NCBI GenBank assembly: GCA_029961105.1
Contig: JASBVO010000011.1
Span: 124,001-188,000, forward strand
Origin: Micrococcus sp.
Lineage (GTDB): Bacteria > Actinomycetota > Actinomycetes > Actinomycetales > Micrococcaceae
DNA length: 64,000 bases
Direction of reading: 5' to 3'
Shown: piece after piece, positions 1-8,190 of the stretch
Numbering within the stretch: position 1 is the first letter of the stretch
How the letters are laid out: every line of letters begins with the position of its first letter
The notes under the pieces: generated by a model
Database searches by the model: none
Told to the model about the DNA's origin: nothing
What the model saw: only the letters and a program-made list of their open reading frames with translations
Made by a program: the position numbers and the translations under genes

Positions 1-1349
1 GTGCGCACCCGGATCTCCTCGAGCAGGTCGTCGATCTGCCCCTTGGTCGGCTTGACCACCAGCTCGGGGTCCACCAGCCCGGTGGGGCGGATGATCTGCT
101 CGACCACGCCGTCGGCCTGGGACAGCTCGTACTTGCCCGGCGTGGCGGACAGGTAGACGGTCTGCCCGATCCGCTCGAGGAACTCGTCCCACTTCAGCGG
201 GCGGTTGTCCATGGCCGAGGGCAGCCGGAAGCCGTGCTCCACCAGGGTCCGCTTGCGGGACATGTCCCCCTCGTACATGGCGCCGATCTGGGGGATCGTC
301 ACGTGCGACTCGTCCACCACGAGCAGGAAGTCGTCCGGGAAGTAGTCCAGCAGGCAGTGCGGGGCCGAGCCGGCCGGCCGGCCGTCGATGTGCCGCGAGT
401 AGTTCTCGATGCCGTTGCAGTAGCCCATCTGCTGCATCATCTCGAGGTCGTAGGTGGTGCGCATCCGCAGCCGCTGGGCCTCGAGCAGCTTGTTCTGGGA
501 CTCGAACTCCTGAAGCCGTTCGCGCAGCTCGTCCTCGATCGAGCCGATGGCCTTGTGCATGCGCTCGTCGCCGGCCACGTAGTGGGAGGCCGGGAAGATG
601 TACATCTCCTCCTCCTCGCGGATCACGGTGCCGGTGAGGGGGTGCAGGGTCTGGATGGTCTCGATCTCGTCCCCGAAGAACTCGATGCGGATCGCCAGCT
701 CCTCGTACATGGGGATGATCTCCACCGTGTCCCCGCGGACGCGGAAGGTGCCGCGGTGGAAGTCCTGGTCGTTGCGCACGTACTGCATCTGCACGAACTG
801 GCGCAGCAGCGCGTCCCGGTCCATCTCCTGGCCGCGGCGCAGCGTGACCATCTGCTGGATGTACTCCTCGGGCGTGCCCAGGCCGTAGATGCAGGACACG
901 GTGGCGACCACGATCACGTCCCGACGGGTCAGCAGGGCGTTGGTGGCCGAGTGCCGCAGTCGCTCGACCTCCTCGTTGATGGAGGAGTCCTTCTCGATGA
1001 AGGTGTCCGACTGCGGGACGTACGCCTCGGGCTGGTAGTAGTCGTAGTAGGAGACGAAGTACTCGACGGCGTTGTTCGGCAGCAGTTCGCGGAACTCGTT
1101 GGCCAGCTGCGCGGCCAGCGTCTTGTTCTGGACCATCACCAGCGTCGGCCGCTGGACCTTCTCGATCAGCCAGGCCGTCGTGGCGGACTTGCCGGTGCCG
1201 GTGGCGCCCAGCAGCACCACGTCCTTCTCGCCGGCCTGGACGCGCTCGGCCAGCTCGGCGATCGCCTTCGGCTGGTCGCCCGAGGGCTGGAACTCCGAGA
1301 TCACCTCGAAGGGGGCCACCTGCCGGTTGATCTTCTGCGCCAGACTCAT
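1..1349 (-). CDS. uvrB: UvrABC excinuclease subunit B, N-terminal two thirds (cut by window edge)
   Basis: Helicase-like damage-loading subunit of nucleotide excision repair; it receives lesions from UvrA and recruits UvrC. About 449 of the usual roughly 690 residues are present, and the C-terminal part lies left of the window. The protein starts [18 protein letters not shown]. Walker A GATGTGKS is at residues 48-55. The beta-hairpin region [10 protein letters not shown] follows, then TVSCIYGLG and the [17 protein letters not shown] block, all typical of UvrB. The start at 1349 matches the family N-terminus. A TACGGT -10 element ends 7 nt upstream, so the mRNA is probably leaderless. I see no LexA box in the 70 bases upstream. 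Confidence 0.97.
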   Translation of the reverse strand, partial: MSLAQKINRQVAPFEVISEFQPSGDQPKAIAELAERVQAGEKDVVLLGATGTGKSATTAWLIEKVQRPTLVMVQNKTLAAQLANEFRELLPNNAVEYFVSYYDYYQPEAYVPQSDTFIEKDSSINEEVERLRHSATNALLTRRDVIVVATVSCIYGLGTPEEYIQQMVTLRRGQEMDRDALLRQFVQMQYVRNDQDFHRGTFRVRGDTVEIIPMYEELAIRIEFFGDEIETIQTLHPLTGTVIREEEEMYIFPASHYVAGDERMHKAIGSIEDELRERLQEFESQNKLLEAQRLRMRTTYDLEMMQQMGYCNGIENYSRHIDGRPAGSAPHCLLDYFPDDFLLVVDESHVTIPQIGAMYEGDMSRKRTLVEHGFRLPSAMDNRPLKWDEFLERIGQTVYLSATPGKYELSQADGVVEQIIRPTGLVDPELVVKPTKGQIDDLLEEIRVR

Positions 1350-1356
1350 GCCCTTA

Positions 1357-1362
1357 ACCGTA
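1357..1362 (-). promoter_or_regulatory. -10 element for leaderless uvrB
   Basis: On the minus strand TACGGT is followed by exactly 7 nt and then the uvrB ATG. That spacing would place transcription initiation at the start codon. No convincing -35 was found. Confidence 0.4.
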
Positions 1363-1421
1363 CTGCTGACCGGGCCGCGGCAGCAGGGCGGTTCACCACC
1401 GGCGGAGCGGGCCGCGGCCGG

Positions 1422-2057
1422 TCAGTCGTCACCGTCCAGCACCGGGGCCACGTACTCGTCCCAGAAGCGCCGGGTGGCCCGGCGCAGGTCCTCCACGCCG
1501 GCGTCGTTGACGATCACGACGTCGGCCGCGGCCCGGCGCTGCTCGTCGGTGGCCTGCGCCGCGATCCTCGCCCGCGCGGCCTCCTCGGTCATCCCCCGGT
1601 CCCGGACCATCCGCGCCACCCGTTCGTCGGTACCGGCCTGGACCACGAGCACCAGGTCGTAGGCGCCGGCCTGCCCGGTCTCCACCAGCAGGGGCACGTC
1701 CTGGACCACGACGGCGTCCGGTCCGGCCTCGCGGACCAGGCGACGTCCCTCGGCGCGCACCAGGGGGTGGATGATCCCGTTGAGCCGCTCCCGCGCGTCG
1801 GCGTCGTTGAAGACGATGGCCGCGACCGCGGCCCGGTCCATGGTCCCGTCCGCGGCGATCACGACCGGTCCGAAGGCCTCGCGCACCATCGCCAGTCCCT
1901 CGGAGCCGGGGGCGACGACGGCGCGGGCCAGGGCGTCCGCGTCCACGACGACGGCCCCCAGGTCCGCGAGCTCGGCGGCCACGGTCGACTTGCCCGAGGC
2001 GATGCCCCCGGTCAGGCCGATGTGCAGTCTCGGCCGGCCGGCCGTTGCCTCAGTCAT
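1422..2057 (-). CDS. coaE: Dephospho-CoA kinase (stand-alone copy)
   Basis: Phosphorylates the 3'-hydroxyl of dephospho-CoA with ATP, the last step of CoA synthesis, in the cytosol. 211 aa, normal for CoaE. The P-loop GLTGGIASGKS is at residues 14-24, followed by VDADALAR, then HPLVR and the VQDVPLLVETG segment, and QATDEQRR near the lid. Its ATG overlaps the stop codon of the upstream fusion gene by 8 nt (ATGACTGA), so translation is probably coupled to it. The kinase domain at the C-terminus of that fusion is a close paralogue, so this is one of two adjacent CoaE copies. All recognisable catalytic motifs are intact here. Confidence 0.95.
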   Translation of the reverse strand: MTEATAGRPRLHIGLTGGIASGKSTVAAELADLGAVVVDADALARAVVAPGSEGLAMVREAFGPVVIAADGTMDRAAVAAIVFNDADARERLNGIIHPLVRAEGRRLVREAGPDAVVVQDVPLLVETGQAGAYDLVLVVQAGTDERVARMVRDRGMTEEAARARIAAQATDEQRRAAADVVIVNDAGVEDLRRATRRFWDEYVAPVLDGDD

Positions 2058-4449
2058 CGTCTGCTCCCTTCACCAGGGCACCTGGTCCGGCGGTGGCACC
2101 GCGGGCCTCGTCCTGCGTCCGGGCGTCGTCGAGCACCGGCTGGACGTGGTCCTCCCAGAAGCGCCCGGTCGCCTCGGACAGGTCCGAGACACTGCCGTCA
2201 TTGACGATCACCGCGTCCGCGACCTCGCGCCGCTCGGCGTCCGTGGCCTGGGCGTCGATGCGCTCCCACGCCTCCTGCACGGACAGGTGCCGCTCGCGGA
2301 CGAGGCGGGCGACCCGGGTCTCGGCGGGGGCCTCCACGGCGAGGACCACGTCGAAGTCCTGGACGGAGTCCGTCTCCACCAGCAGCGGCAGGTCCACGAC
2401 CACCACCGCCTGCGGGCCCACCTCGCGGGCCAGCCGGCCCGCCTCCTCACGGACCCGGGGATGGATGATGTCGTTGAGGCGCTCCCGCGCGCTGGCGTTG
2501 CCGAACACGATCTGGGCCAGGGCGGGACGGTCCAGCTCGCCGGAGTCCGTGATGACGTCCGTTCCGAAGACCTCCCGGATCTCCTCCAAGGCCTCGGAAC
2601 CCGGGGCCACGGCCTGGCGGGAGAGCGCATCGGCGTCGATCACCACGGCACCGAGGGTTTCCAGCTCCCGGGCGACGACGGACTTGCCGGAGGCGATCCC
2701 GCCGGTCAGCCCGACGTGGAGCAGGGCGCGCTCTCCCTGGGCCTGTTGCCAGTGCCAGGTCCTCGGCTGGTGCGTGTCGTGCTCGGGCTCCGTGCCGAGC
2801 TCGTACTCAGGACGGATCACGTAGTCCTCGATGTCGTGCTCCTCATCCTGGGCGCGACGGTGGTACTCCTCGATCGGCAGCACCTTCTTCCACTGGCGGG
2901 TGCGGATCGGCTTCACCGAGCCGGCGTCCTCGCGCAGCGCCTGGAGGAGCATGGCCGACTGCATCAACATGACGACCATCACCGGCAGGCCGATGACGAT
3001 GATGACCTCCTGCAGCGCGTTCAGCCCGTTCTCACCCGAGGTGGTGAGGATGGCCGTGCACACCAGGCCGATGGCCAGGGTCCAGAAGATGCGCTGGCGC
3101 CTGGGGGCCTCGTCCTCGTGTCCGTTGGCCATCGAGTCCATGACCAGTGCCCCGGAGTCGATGGAGGTGACGAAGAAGACGGTGATGATGAGCAGGGCGA
3201 AGACCGCCACGGGCAGGTACAGGGGGAAGGACTGCAGGAACTGGAACAGCGCCGACTCCACCTGCTGGTCCACCACGATCGTCTGGGTCAGCGTCCCGGC
3301 GGTCTCCCCGGCCCGGTCGATGCGGAAGGCGTTCAGGCCGTAGATCCCCATCCAGATGATGACGAAGGCCGTCGGCAGCCCCAGGCAGGCCACGACGAAC
3401 TGCCGGATGGTGCGCCCGCGGGAGATCCTCGCCACGAACAGCCCGACGAACGGCGACCACGTGACGGTCCAGGCCCAGTAGAACACCGTCCAGTCGCCGG
3501 ACCACTCGCCGCTGCCGAAGGTGTCGTTGAAGAAGGACAGGGTCGGCAGGGCGGACAGGTACGCGCCGGCCGACTCCACGATCCCGCGGACCGTGTCCAT
3601 GGTGGCGCCCCACATCAGCACGTAGAGCATCAGCGCCACCGCCATGATGATGTTGCCGTAGGACAGCCGCTTGACGCCCTTGTCCATGCCGGCCAGCACG
3701 GACGCCAGTCCGGCCGCGGTGATCACGGCGACGATCGCGGCCTGGATCCAGCCGGCCATCGGCACCCCGAGCACGTAGTTCATGCCGGAGTTGATCTGCA
3801 TGGCCCCCAGCCCGACGGACACGGCGAGGCCGAACACCGTGGAGACGATCGAGATGATGTCGATCGCCTTGCCCCACGGCCCGTGGATGCCGTCCCCCAG
3901 CAGCGGCTGGAACGCGGAGGACACGCGCGGCGGCAGCTTGCGCTTGTAGGTGAAGTAGCCGAAGGCCAGCCCGGGCACGATGAGGATGGCCCACATGTGC
4001 AGGCCGAAGTGGAAGTTGGAGATGGACAGGGCCTGCATGGCCGCGGTGTCGGACTCCGGTTCCGTGCCGTACAACGGCGGGTTCGCGTAGTGGTTCATCG
4101 GCTCCGCGACACCCCAGAACATCAGGACGGCGCCCACGCCGGCGGCGAAGATCATCCCGAACCAGGCGACGCCGGAGTACTCGGGCTCGGCGTCGTCGTC
4201 GCCGATCCGCACCCGCCCATACCGACTGACTGCCAGCAGCAGGGCGAAGATCAGCATCATGGACGCCCCGAAGGTGTAGAACCAGCCCAGGTCATAGCGC
4301 AGGAACCCGGACACCACCCCGAAGGCGCCCTGCACCTGGAGGGGGAAGAGGGCCATGGCCGCCGTGAACAGGATGATCACCAGGGCCGAGATGAAGAAGA
4401 TGTGCGGACCGGTCCGCAGACCGAGCCTGTCGTGCAATCGCGTGAGCAT
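2050..4449 (-). CDS. BCCT-family transporter fused in frame to a dephospho-CoA kinase domain
   Basis: One uninterrupted frame of about 799 aa. Residues 1 to about 500 are a betaine/choline/carnitine transporter (sodium- or proton-coupled uptake of quaternary ammonium osmolytes). It has about 12 hydrophobic segments, the GVAEPMNHYANPP motif and the family signature WTVTWSPFVGLFVARISRGR. A charged tail follows (REDAGSVKPIRTRQWKK to IEDYVIRPEYELGTEPEHD). From about residue 570 a complete CoaE domain begins with GLTGGIASGKS, then IDADALSR, LPLLVETD and QATDAERR. The kinase would face the cytosol. The start is uncertain: ATG 4449 (or GTG 4452) follows GGAAG, while ATG 4464 would add MEAPV. A GTG at 2820 preceded by GAGGA could give a free kinase. 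Transporter substrate is not determined. The two halves are certain as families; that one polypeptide is made is inferred from the open frame. Confidence 0.88.
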   Translation of the reverse strand: MLTRLHDRLGLRTGPHIFFISALVIILFTAAMALFPLQVQGAFGVVSGFLRYDLGWFYTFGASMMLIFALLLAVSRYGRVRIGDDDAEPEYSGVAWFGMIFAAGVGAVLMFWGVAEPMNHYANPPLYGTEPESDTAAMQALSISNFHFGLHMWAILIVPGLAFGYFTYKRKLPPRVSSAFQPLLGDGIHGPWGKAIDIISIVSTVFGLAVSVGLGAMQINSGMNYVLGVPMAGWIQAAIVAVITAAGLASVLAGMDKGVKRLSYGNIIMAVALMLYVLMWGATMDTVRGIVESAGAYLSALPTLSFFNDTFGSGEWSGDWTVFYWAWTVTWSPFVGLFVARISRGRTIRQFVVACLGLPTAFVIIWMGIYGLNAFRIDRAGETAGTLTQTIVVDQQVESALFQFLQSFPLYLPVAVFALLIITVFFVTSIDSGALVMDSMANGHEDEAPRRQRIFWTLAIGLVCTAILTTSGENGLNALQEVIIVIGLPVMVVMLMQSAMLLQALREDAGSVKPIRTRQWKKVLPIEEYHRRAQDEEHDIEDYVIRPEYELGTEPEHDTHQPRTWHWQQAQGERALLHVGLTGGIASGKSVVARELETLGAVVIDADALSRQAVAPGSEALEEIREVFGTDVITDSGELDRPALAQIVFGNASARERLNDIIHPRVREEAGRLAREVGPQAVVVVDLPLLVETDSVQDFDVVLAVEAPAETRVARLVRERHLSVQEAWERIDAQATDAERREVADAVIVNDGSVSDLSEATGRFWEDHVQPVLDDARTQDEARGATAGPGALVKGADDD

Positions 4450-4530
4450 CACGGGTGCTTCCATGTGGTCGTCGGCCCGGCGCGGCGGGCCGTGTGCGCT
4501 GGGGGCACGGTCATCCAAGCTACCAAATCG

Positions 4531-4536
4531 TAGAAT
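4531..4536 (+). promoter_or_regulatory. -10 element for leaderless yigZ
   Basis: TAGAAT, a near-perfect -10 hexamer, lies exactly 7 nt before the ATG at 4544, and there is no Shine-Dalgarno sequence. A leaderless transcript is likely. The -35 region is not clear. The intergenic stretch 4450-4543 must also hold the divergent promoter of the BCCT fusion gene. Confidence 0.55.
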
Positions 4537-4543
4537 CGGGACC

Positions 4544-5230
4544 ATGACAGAGCAGTCCCGCGCCACCCGGTTCACGGTGCTCCCCGACGGCGCGCGGGAC
4601 CATCCCGTGGTCCACGAACTGGAGATCAGGCGCTCCCGCTTCATCGGCTGCCTGGCCCGGGTGGAGAGCGAGGACCAGGCGCGCGAGTTCATCGCCGGCC
4701 TGCGCCGGCAGCACCACGAGGCCCGGCACGTGTGCAGCGCCTTCATCCTCGGTCCCGACCGGGACGTGATGCGGTCCTCCGACGACGGTGAGCCGGCCGG
4801 GACGGCCGGCATCCCGATGCTCGAGGCCCTGTCCCTGCGGGACACCGACGGCGCGCGCGACCTCTCGGACGTCTGTGCCGTCGTGGTGCGCTACTTCGGC
4901 GGGATCAAGCTCGGTGCCGGCGGGCTCGTCCGCGCCTACTCGGACGCCGTGTCCGCCGCCCTGGACGCCACCCGGACGGTCACGCGCCAGCGGATGGTGC
5001 TCACCGGCGTCGACGCCCCGCATGCCGAGGCCGGCCGGTGGGAGAACGAGCTGCGGGCCGCCGGCTTCGCGGTGCAGGACACCGACTACGCCCCCTCCTC
5101 CGCCACCGTGACCGTGGCCCTTCCCGACGACGGCCGCTCCGGTGAGGGGTTCGCCGCACGCCTGGCCGCGATCACCGCCGGGGCCGGGACCTTCCGGACG
5201 CTCGGCACCGAGTGGGTGGACCTGCCGTGA
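4544..5230 (+). CDS. YigZ/IMPACT family protein
   Basis: 228 aa. The N-terminal UPF0029/IMPACT fold is shown by RSRFIGCLARV, the SDDGEPAGTAG block and RYFGGIKLGAGGLVRAY, all hallmark motifs. A C-terminal DUF1949-like half (from about residue 140) completes the YigZ architecture. The biochemical role of bacterial YigZ is not firmly known; eukaryotic IMPACT regulates the GCN2 kinase, so a translation-linked role is only suspected. The start at 4544 is favoured because TAGAAT sits 7 nt upstream and the longer frame (from 4355) reads back through the divergent gene. The stop overlaps the GTG of the following methyltransferase (GTGA). Confidence 0.9.
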   Translation: MTEQSRATRFTVLPDGARDHPVVHELEIRRSRFIGCLARVESEDQAREFIAGLRRQHHEARHVCSAFILGPDRDVMRSSDDGEPAGTAGIPMLEALSLRDTDGARDLSDVCAVVVRYFGGIKLGAGGLVRAYSDAVSAALDATRTVTRQRMVLTGVDAPHAEAGRWENELRAAGFAVQDTDYAPSSATVTVALPDDGRSGEGFAARLAAITAGAGTFRTLGTEWVDLP

Positions 5231-6444
5231 GCGGACCCCTCCCGTTCGGCCGGACTCCCCCGGTGGAACGCTCGGCGCTGACGGCCGCCTTCGCCTTCGA
5301 CGCGCTCTCGCGCTGGCCCTACCCCGAGGCACCCGGGTTGCAGGCCCACGACGCCGCCGACCTGCTGCTGCTCGACACCCTGCAGGCCTGGCTGGACGCC
5401 GGGCACGGCGCCGATGCCACCGGGGACGGCGGCGCCGTCGTCGTGCTGGAGGACCGGCACGGTGCCCTGACCCTGCCCCTGCTGGCCGCCGGCCACGACG
5501 TCCGGGTGGGCCAGGACGCCCTGGCCCACGAGCGATCACTGGACGCCAACGTCAGCCGGTGGGCTACCCCCCTGCCCGGCGCCCTGCACCGCGGGACCCT
5601 GGACCCGGCACTGGTGGCCGGTGCGCACGCCGTCCTGCTGGTGCTGCCGCGCTCCCTCGACGCGCTCGAGCAGTGGGCGCACCTGGTGGCCGAGCACGCT
5701 GCCGACGACGTCATCCTGCTGGCCGGTGGCCGGGACAAGCACATGACCCCGCGGCAGAACACGGTGCTCGGCCGCTATTTCCAGTCCGTGGTGCCGGGCC
5801 GGGGCCGCTCCAAGTCCAGGGTGGTCACCGCCCGCGGCCCGGTCCGCGGACGGCCGGCGCCGTTCCCGCGCACCGCCGTGCACGCCCTGCCCGGGGTCGG
5901 TCCCGTGGCCCTCGCCGCCCACGGCGCCACCTTCGGCGGCACCGCTGTGGACCCGGGCACCCGCCTCCTGCTCGAGCACCTCGGGGAAGCTGCCACCGTG
6001 GACCGGGCCGTGGACGTCGGCTGCGGCAACGGGACCATCGCGGTGTACCTGGCCATGCTGGCCCGCCGCGGGGGCCGGGCAGCCGCCGTCGTCGCCACCG
6101 ACCAGTCGGCCGACGCCTGCGCGTCCACCGCACTGACGGTCGGACTCAACGGGGTGGCGGACGTGGTCGAGGTGCGCCGGGACGACGCCCTCGCGTCCTT
6201 CCCGGAGGCCAGTGAGCAACTGCTGGTGCTCAATCCCCCGTTCCACGCCGGCAACGCCGTGGACACCCGGGTCGCCCTGCGCCTGTTCGAGGCCGCGGCC
6301 CGCGTGCTGCGCCCCGGCGGCGAGCTGTGGTGCGTCTGGAACTCCCACCTGATGTACCGGCCGGACCTGGAGCGCGCGGTGGGTCCGACCCGTCAGGTGA
6401 CCCGGGACCGCACCTTCACGGTCACGGTCAGCACCCGCGGTTGA
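5227..6444 (+). CDS. Class I SAM methyltransferase, RsmC/RlmG-like
   Basis: 405 aa with a GTG start inside the GTGA overlap with yigZ. The C-terminal half is a small-domain methyltransferase (MTS): SAM-binding DVGCGNGTIAVYLAM begins near residue 263, and the catalytic NPPF motif (LLVLNPPFHAG) is at about 336, which is characteristic of guanine-N2 methyltransferases of rRNA (16S G1207 RsmC, 23S G1835 RlmG). The N-terminal about 200 residues form the diverged, non-catalytic duplicate domain typical of RsmC/RlmG. Which rRNA position is modified cannot be decided from the sequence. It is followed by a strong bidirectional terminator. Confidence 0.85.
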   Translation: MSGPLPFGRTPPVERSALTAAFAFDALSRWPYPEAPGLQAHDAADLLLLDTLQAWLDAGHGADATGDGGAVVVLEDRHGALTLPLLAAGHDVRVGQDALAHERSLDANVSRWATPLPGALHRGTLDPALVAGAHAVLLVLPRSLDALEQWAHLVAEHAADDVILLAGGRDKHMTPRQNTVLGRYFQSVVPGRGRSKSRVVTARGPVRGRPAPFPRTAVHALPGVGPVALAAHGATFGGTAVDPGTRLLLEHLGEAATVDRAVDVGCGNGTIAVYLAMLARRGGRAAAVVATDQSADACASTALTVGLNGVADVVEVRRDDALASFPEASEQLLVLNPPFHAGNAVDTRVALRLFEAAARVLRPGGELWCVWNSHLMYRPDLERAVGPTRQVTRDRTFTVTVSTRG

Positions 6445-6460
6445 GCCGGTCCGGGCAGCG

Positions 6461-6495
6461 GGAAGGCCCCGCACCGTGAGGGTGCGGGGCCTTCC
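6461..6495. terminator. Bidirectional intrinsic terminator between rsmC-like gene and rpsA
   Basis: Perfect 15-bp inverted repeat (6461-6475 with 6481-6495, GGAAGGCCCCGCACC arm) with a 5-nt GTGAG loop. It lies 16 nt after the methyltransferase stop and 43 nt after the convergent rpsA stop, so it serves both. Confidence 0.85.
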
Positions 6496-6538
6496 TGTCA
6501 GACCGGCCGGCTGGTCAGCCGGACAGCCGTTCGGCCGA

Positions 6539-7993
6539 TCAGTTGCCGGTGAGCTTCTCGCGCAGGGCGGCGAGGGCCTCGTCGGAGGCCAGGGTGCCCT
6601 GGTCGGAGTCGCCGCGGTCCTCGGAGGAGTAGGAGGCGGCGCCGGAGTCGACGGCGGCCGCACCCTCGGCATCCTCGTTGAGGTGGCGGGCCACCTGCTC
6701 CTTGTGGGCCTCCCAGCGGGCCTGGGCGTCGGCGTACTGCTGCTCCCAGGCGGCGCGCTGGGCCTCGAAGCCCTCGAGCCACTCGTTGGACTCCGGGTCG
6801 AAGCCCTCCGGGTACTTGTAGTTGCCCTCGTCGTCGTACTCGGCGGCCATGCCGTACAGGGCCGGGTCGAACTCGGTGCCCTCCGGGTCCACGCCCTCGT
6901 TGGCCTGCTTGAGGGACAGCGAGATGCGGCGGCGCTCCAGGTCGATGTCGATGACCTTGACGAACAGCTCGTCGTTGACGGACACGACCTGCTCGGCGGT
7001 GTCGATGTGGCGCGAGGCCAGCTCGGAGATGTGCACCAGGCCCTCGATGCCGTCCTCGACGCGCACGAACGCACCGAACGGCACCAGCTTGGTGACCTTG
7101 CCCGGCACGACCTGGCCCAGGGCGTGGGTGCGGGCGAAGAGCTGCCACGGGTCTTCCTGGGTGGCCTTCAGGGACAGGGAGACACGCTCGCGGTCCATGT
7201 CCACCTCGAGCACCTCGACGGTGACCTCCTGGCCCACCTCGACGACCTCGGACGGGTGGTCGATGTGCTTCCAGGACAGCTCGGAGACGTGCACCAGGCC
7301 GTCCACGCCGCCCAGGTCCACGAAGGCACCGAAGTTGACGATGGAGGAGACGGTGCCGGTGCGGACCTGGCCCTTCTCCAGCTTGTGCAGGAAGTTGGAG
7401 CGGACCTCGGACTGGGTCTGCTCGAGCCAGGCGCGGCGGGACAGGACCACGTTGTTGCGGTTCTTGTCCAGCTCGATGATCTTGGCTTCCAGCTCCTGGC
7501 CGATGTACGGGGCCAGGTCTCGGACGCGGCGCATCTCGACCAGGGAGGCCGGCAGGAAGCCGCGCAGGCCGATGTCGACGATGAGGCCGCCCTTGACGAC
7601 CTCGATGACGGTGCCGGTGACGACGCCGTCCTCTTCCTTGATCTTCTCGATGGAGCCCCAGGCACGCTCGTACTGCGCGCGCTTCTTGGACAGGATCAGG
7701 CGCCCTTCCTTGTCCTCCTTGGTGAGGACGAGGGCCTCCACGTTATCGCCCACGGCGACGACTTCATCCGGGTCCACGTCATGCTTGATGGACAGTTCCC
7801 GGGACGGGATAACGCCTTCGGTCTTGTAGCCGATGTCGAGCAGCACTTCGTCACGGTCGACCTTGACGACGGTGCCCTCGACCAGGTCGCCGTCATTGAA
7901 GTACTTGATGGTCTCATCAATGGCCGCGAGGAAGTCCTCAGCGCTGCCAATGTCATTGATGGCAACCTGCGGGGCGGTGGAGGTAATGGTCAT
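6539..7993 (-). CDS. rpsA: 30S ribosomal protein S1
   Basis: 484 aa, the usual actinobacterial length with four S1 RNA-binding OB-fold repeats: starts near GDLVEGTVVKVDRDEVLLDIG (about residue 36), DGVVTGTVIEVVKGGLIVDIG (about 123), GQVRTGTVSSIVNFGAFVDLG (about 210) and GQVVPGKVTKLVPFGAFVRVE (about 295). The C-terminal tail is acidic and Ala/Glu-rich. It unfolds and docks mRNA on the 30S subunit. The start at 7993 (MTITSTAPQ) is preceded by GGAG at suitable distance; the frame upstream of it carries no S1 homology. Its own promoter at 8115-8144 gives a leader of about 115 nt that could carry autoregulation by S1. Confidence 0.97.
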   Translation of the reverse strand: MTITSTAPQVAINDIGSAEDFLAAIDETIKYFNDGDLVEGTVVKVDRDEVLLDIGYKTEGVIPSRELSIKHDVDPDEVVAVGDNVEALVLTKEDKEGRLILSKKRAQYERAWGSIEKIKEEDGVVTGTVIEVVKGGLIVDIGLRGFLPASLVEMRRVRDLAPYIGQELEAKIIELDKNRNNVVLSRRAWLEQTQSEVRSNFLHKLEKGQVRTGTVSSIVNFGAFVDLGGVDGLVHVSELSWKHIDHPSEVVEVGQEVTVEVLEVDMDRERVSLSLKATQEDPWQLFARTHALGQVVPGKVTKLVPFGAFVRVEDGIEGLVHISELASRHIDTAEQVVSVNDELFVKVIDIDLERRRISLSLKQANEGVDPEGTEFDPALYGMAAEYDDEGNYKYPEGFDPESNEWLEGFEAQRAAWEQQYADAQARWEAHKEQVARHLNEDAEGAAAVDSGAASYSSEDRGDSDQGTLASDEALAALREKLTGN

Positions 7994-8114
7994 GTAGTAG
8001 GGGCTCCGATGTGGATTGTTCACTCGGCCGGGACAGGCGGACACACGTGACGGCCGCGACACCCGGATAGTGGGTTGATTTGGTGTATTGGGTATGCACA
8101 GAAAGTGCTCGCCT

Positions 8115-8144
8115 AGTCTAACCGCCGTGCCAAGTCCGGGTCAA
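8115..8144 (-). promoter_or_regulatory. rpsA promoter
   Basis: On the minus strand TTGACC (8144-8139) is followed by an 18-nt spacer and TAGACT (8120-8115), a good sigma-A type promoter. Predicted initiation is near 8108. The stretch 7994-8190 otherwise holds only the rpsA leader and the 3' end of the Eis gene region. Confidence 0.65.
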
Positions 8145-8190
8145 AGCCGGGCGTGTCCCCGTCGTCACCGCGCCCGGGGGAACCCGTCCC

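Noticed and set aside
234-4533. Long plus-strand open frames across uvrB, coaE and the BCCT fusion
   Set aside because: They run antisense to well-identified proteins and have biased Val/His/Arg composition with no recognisable fold.
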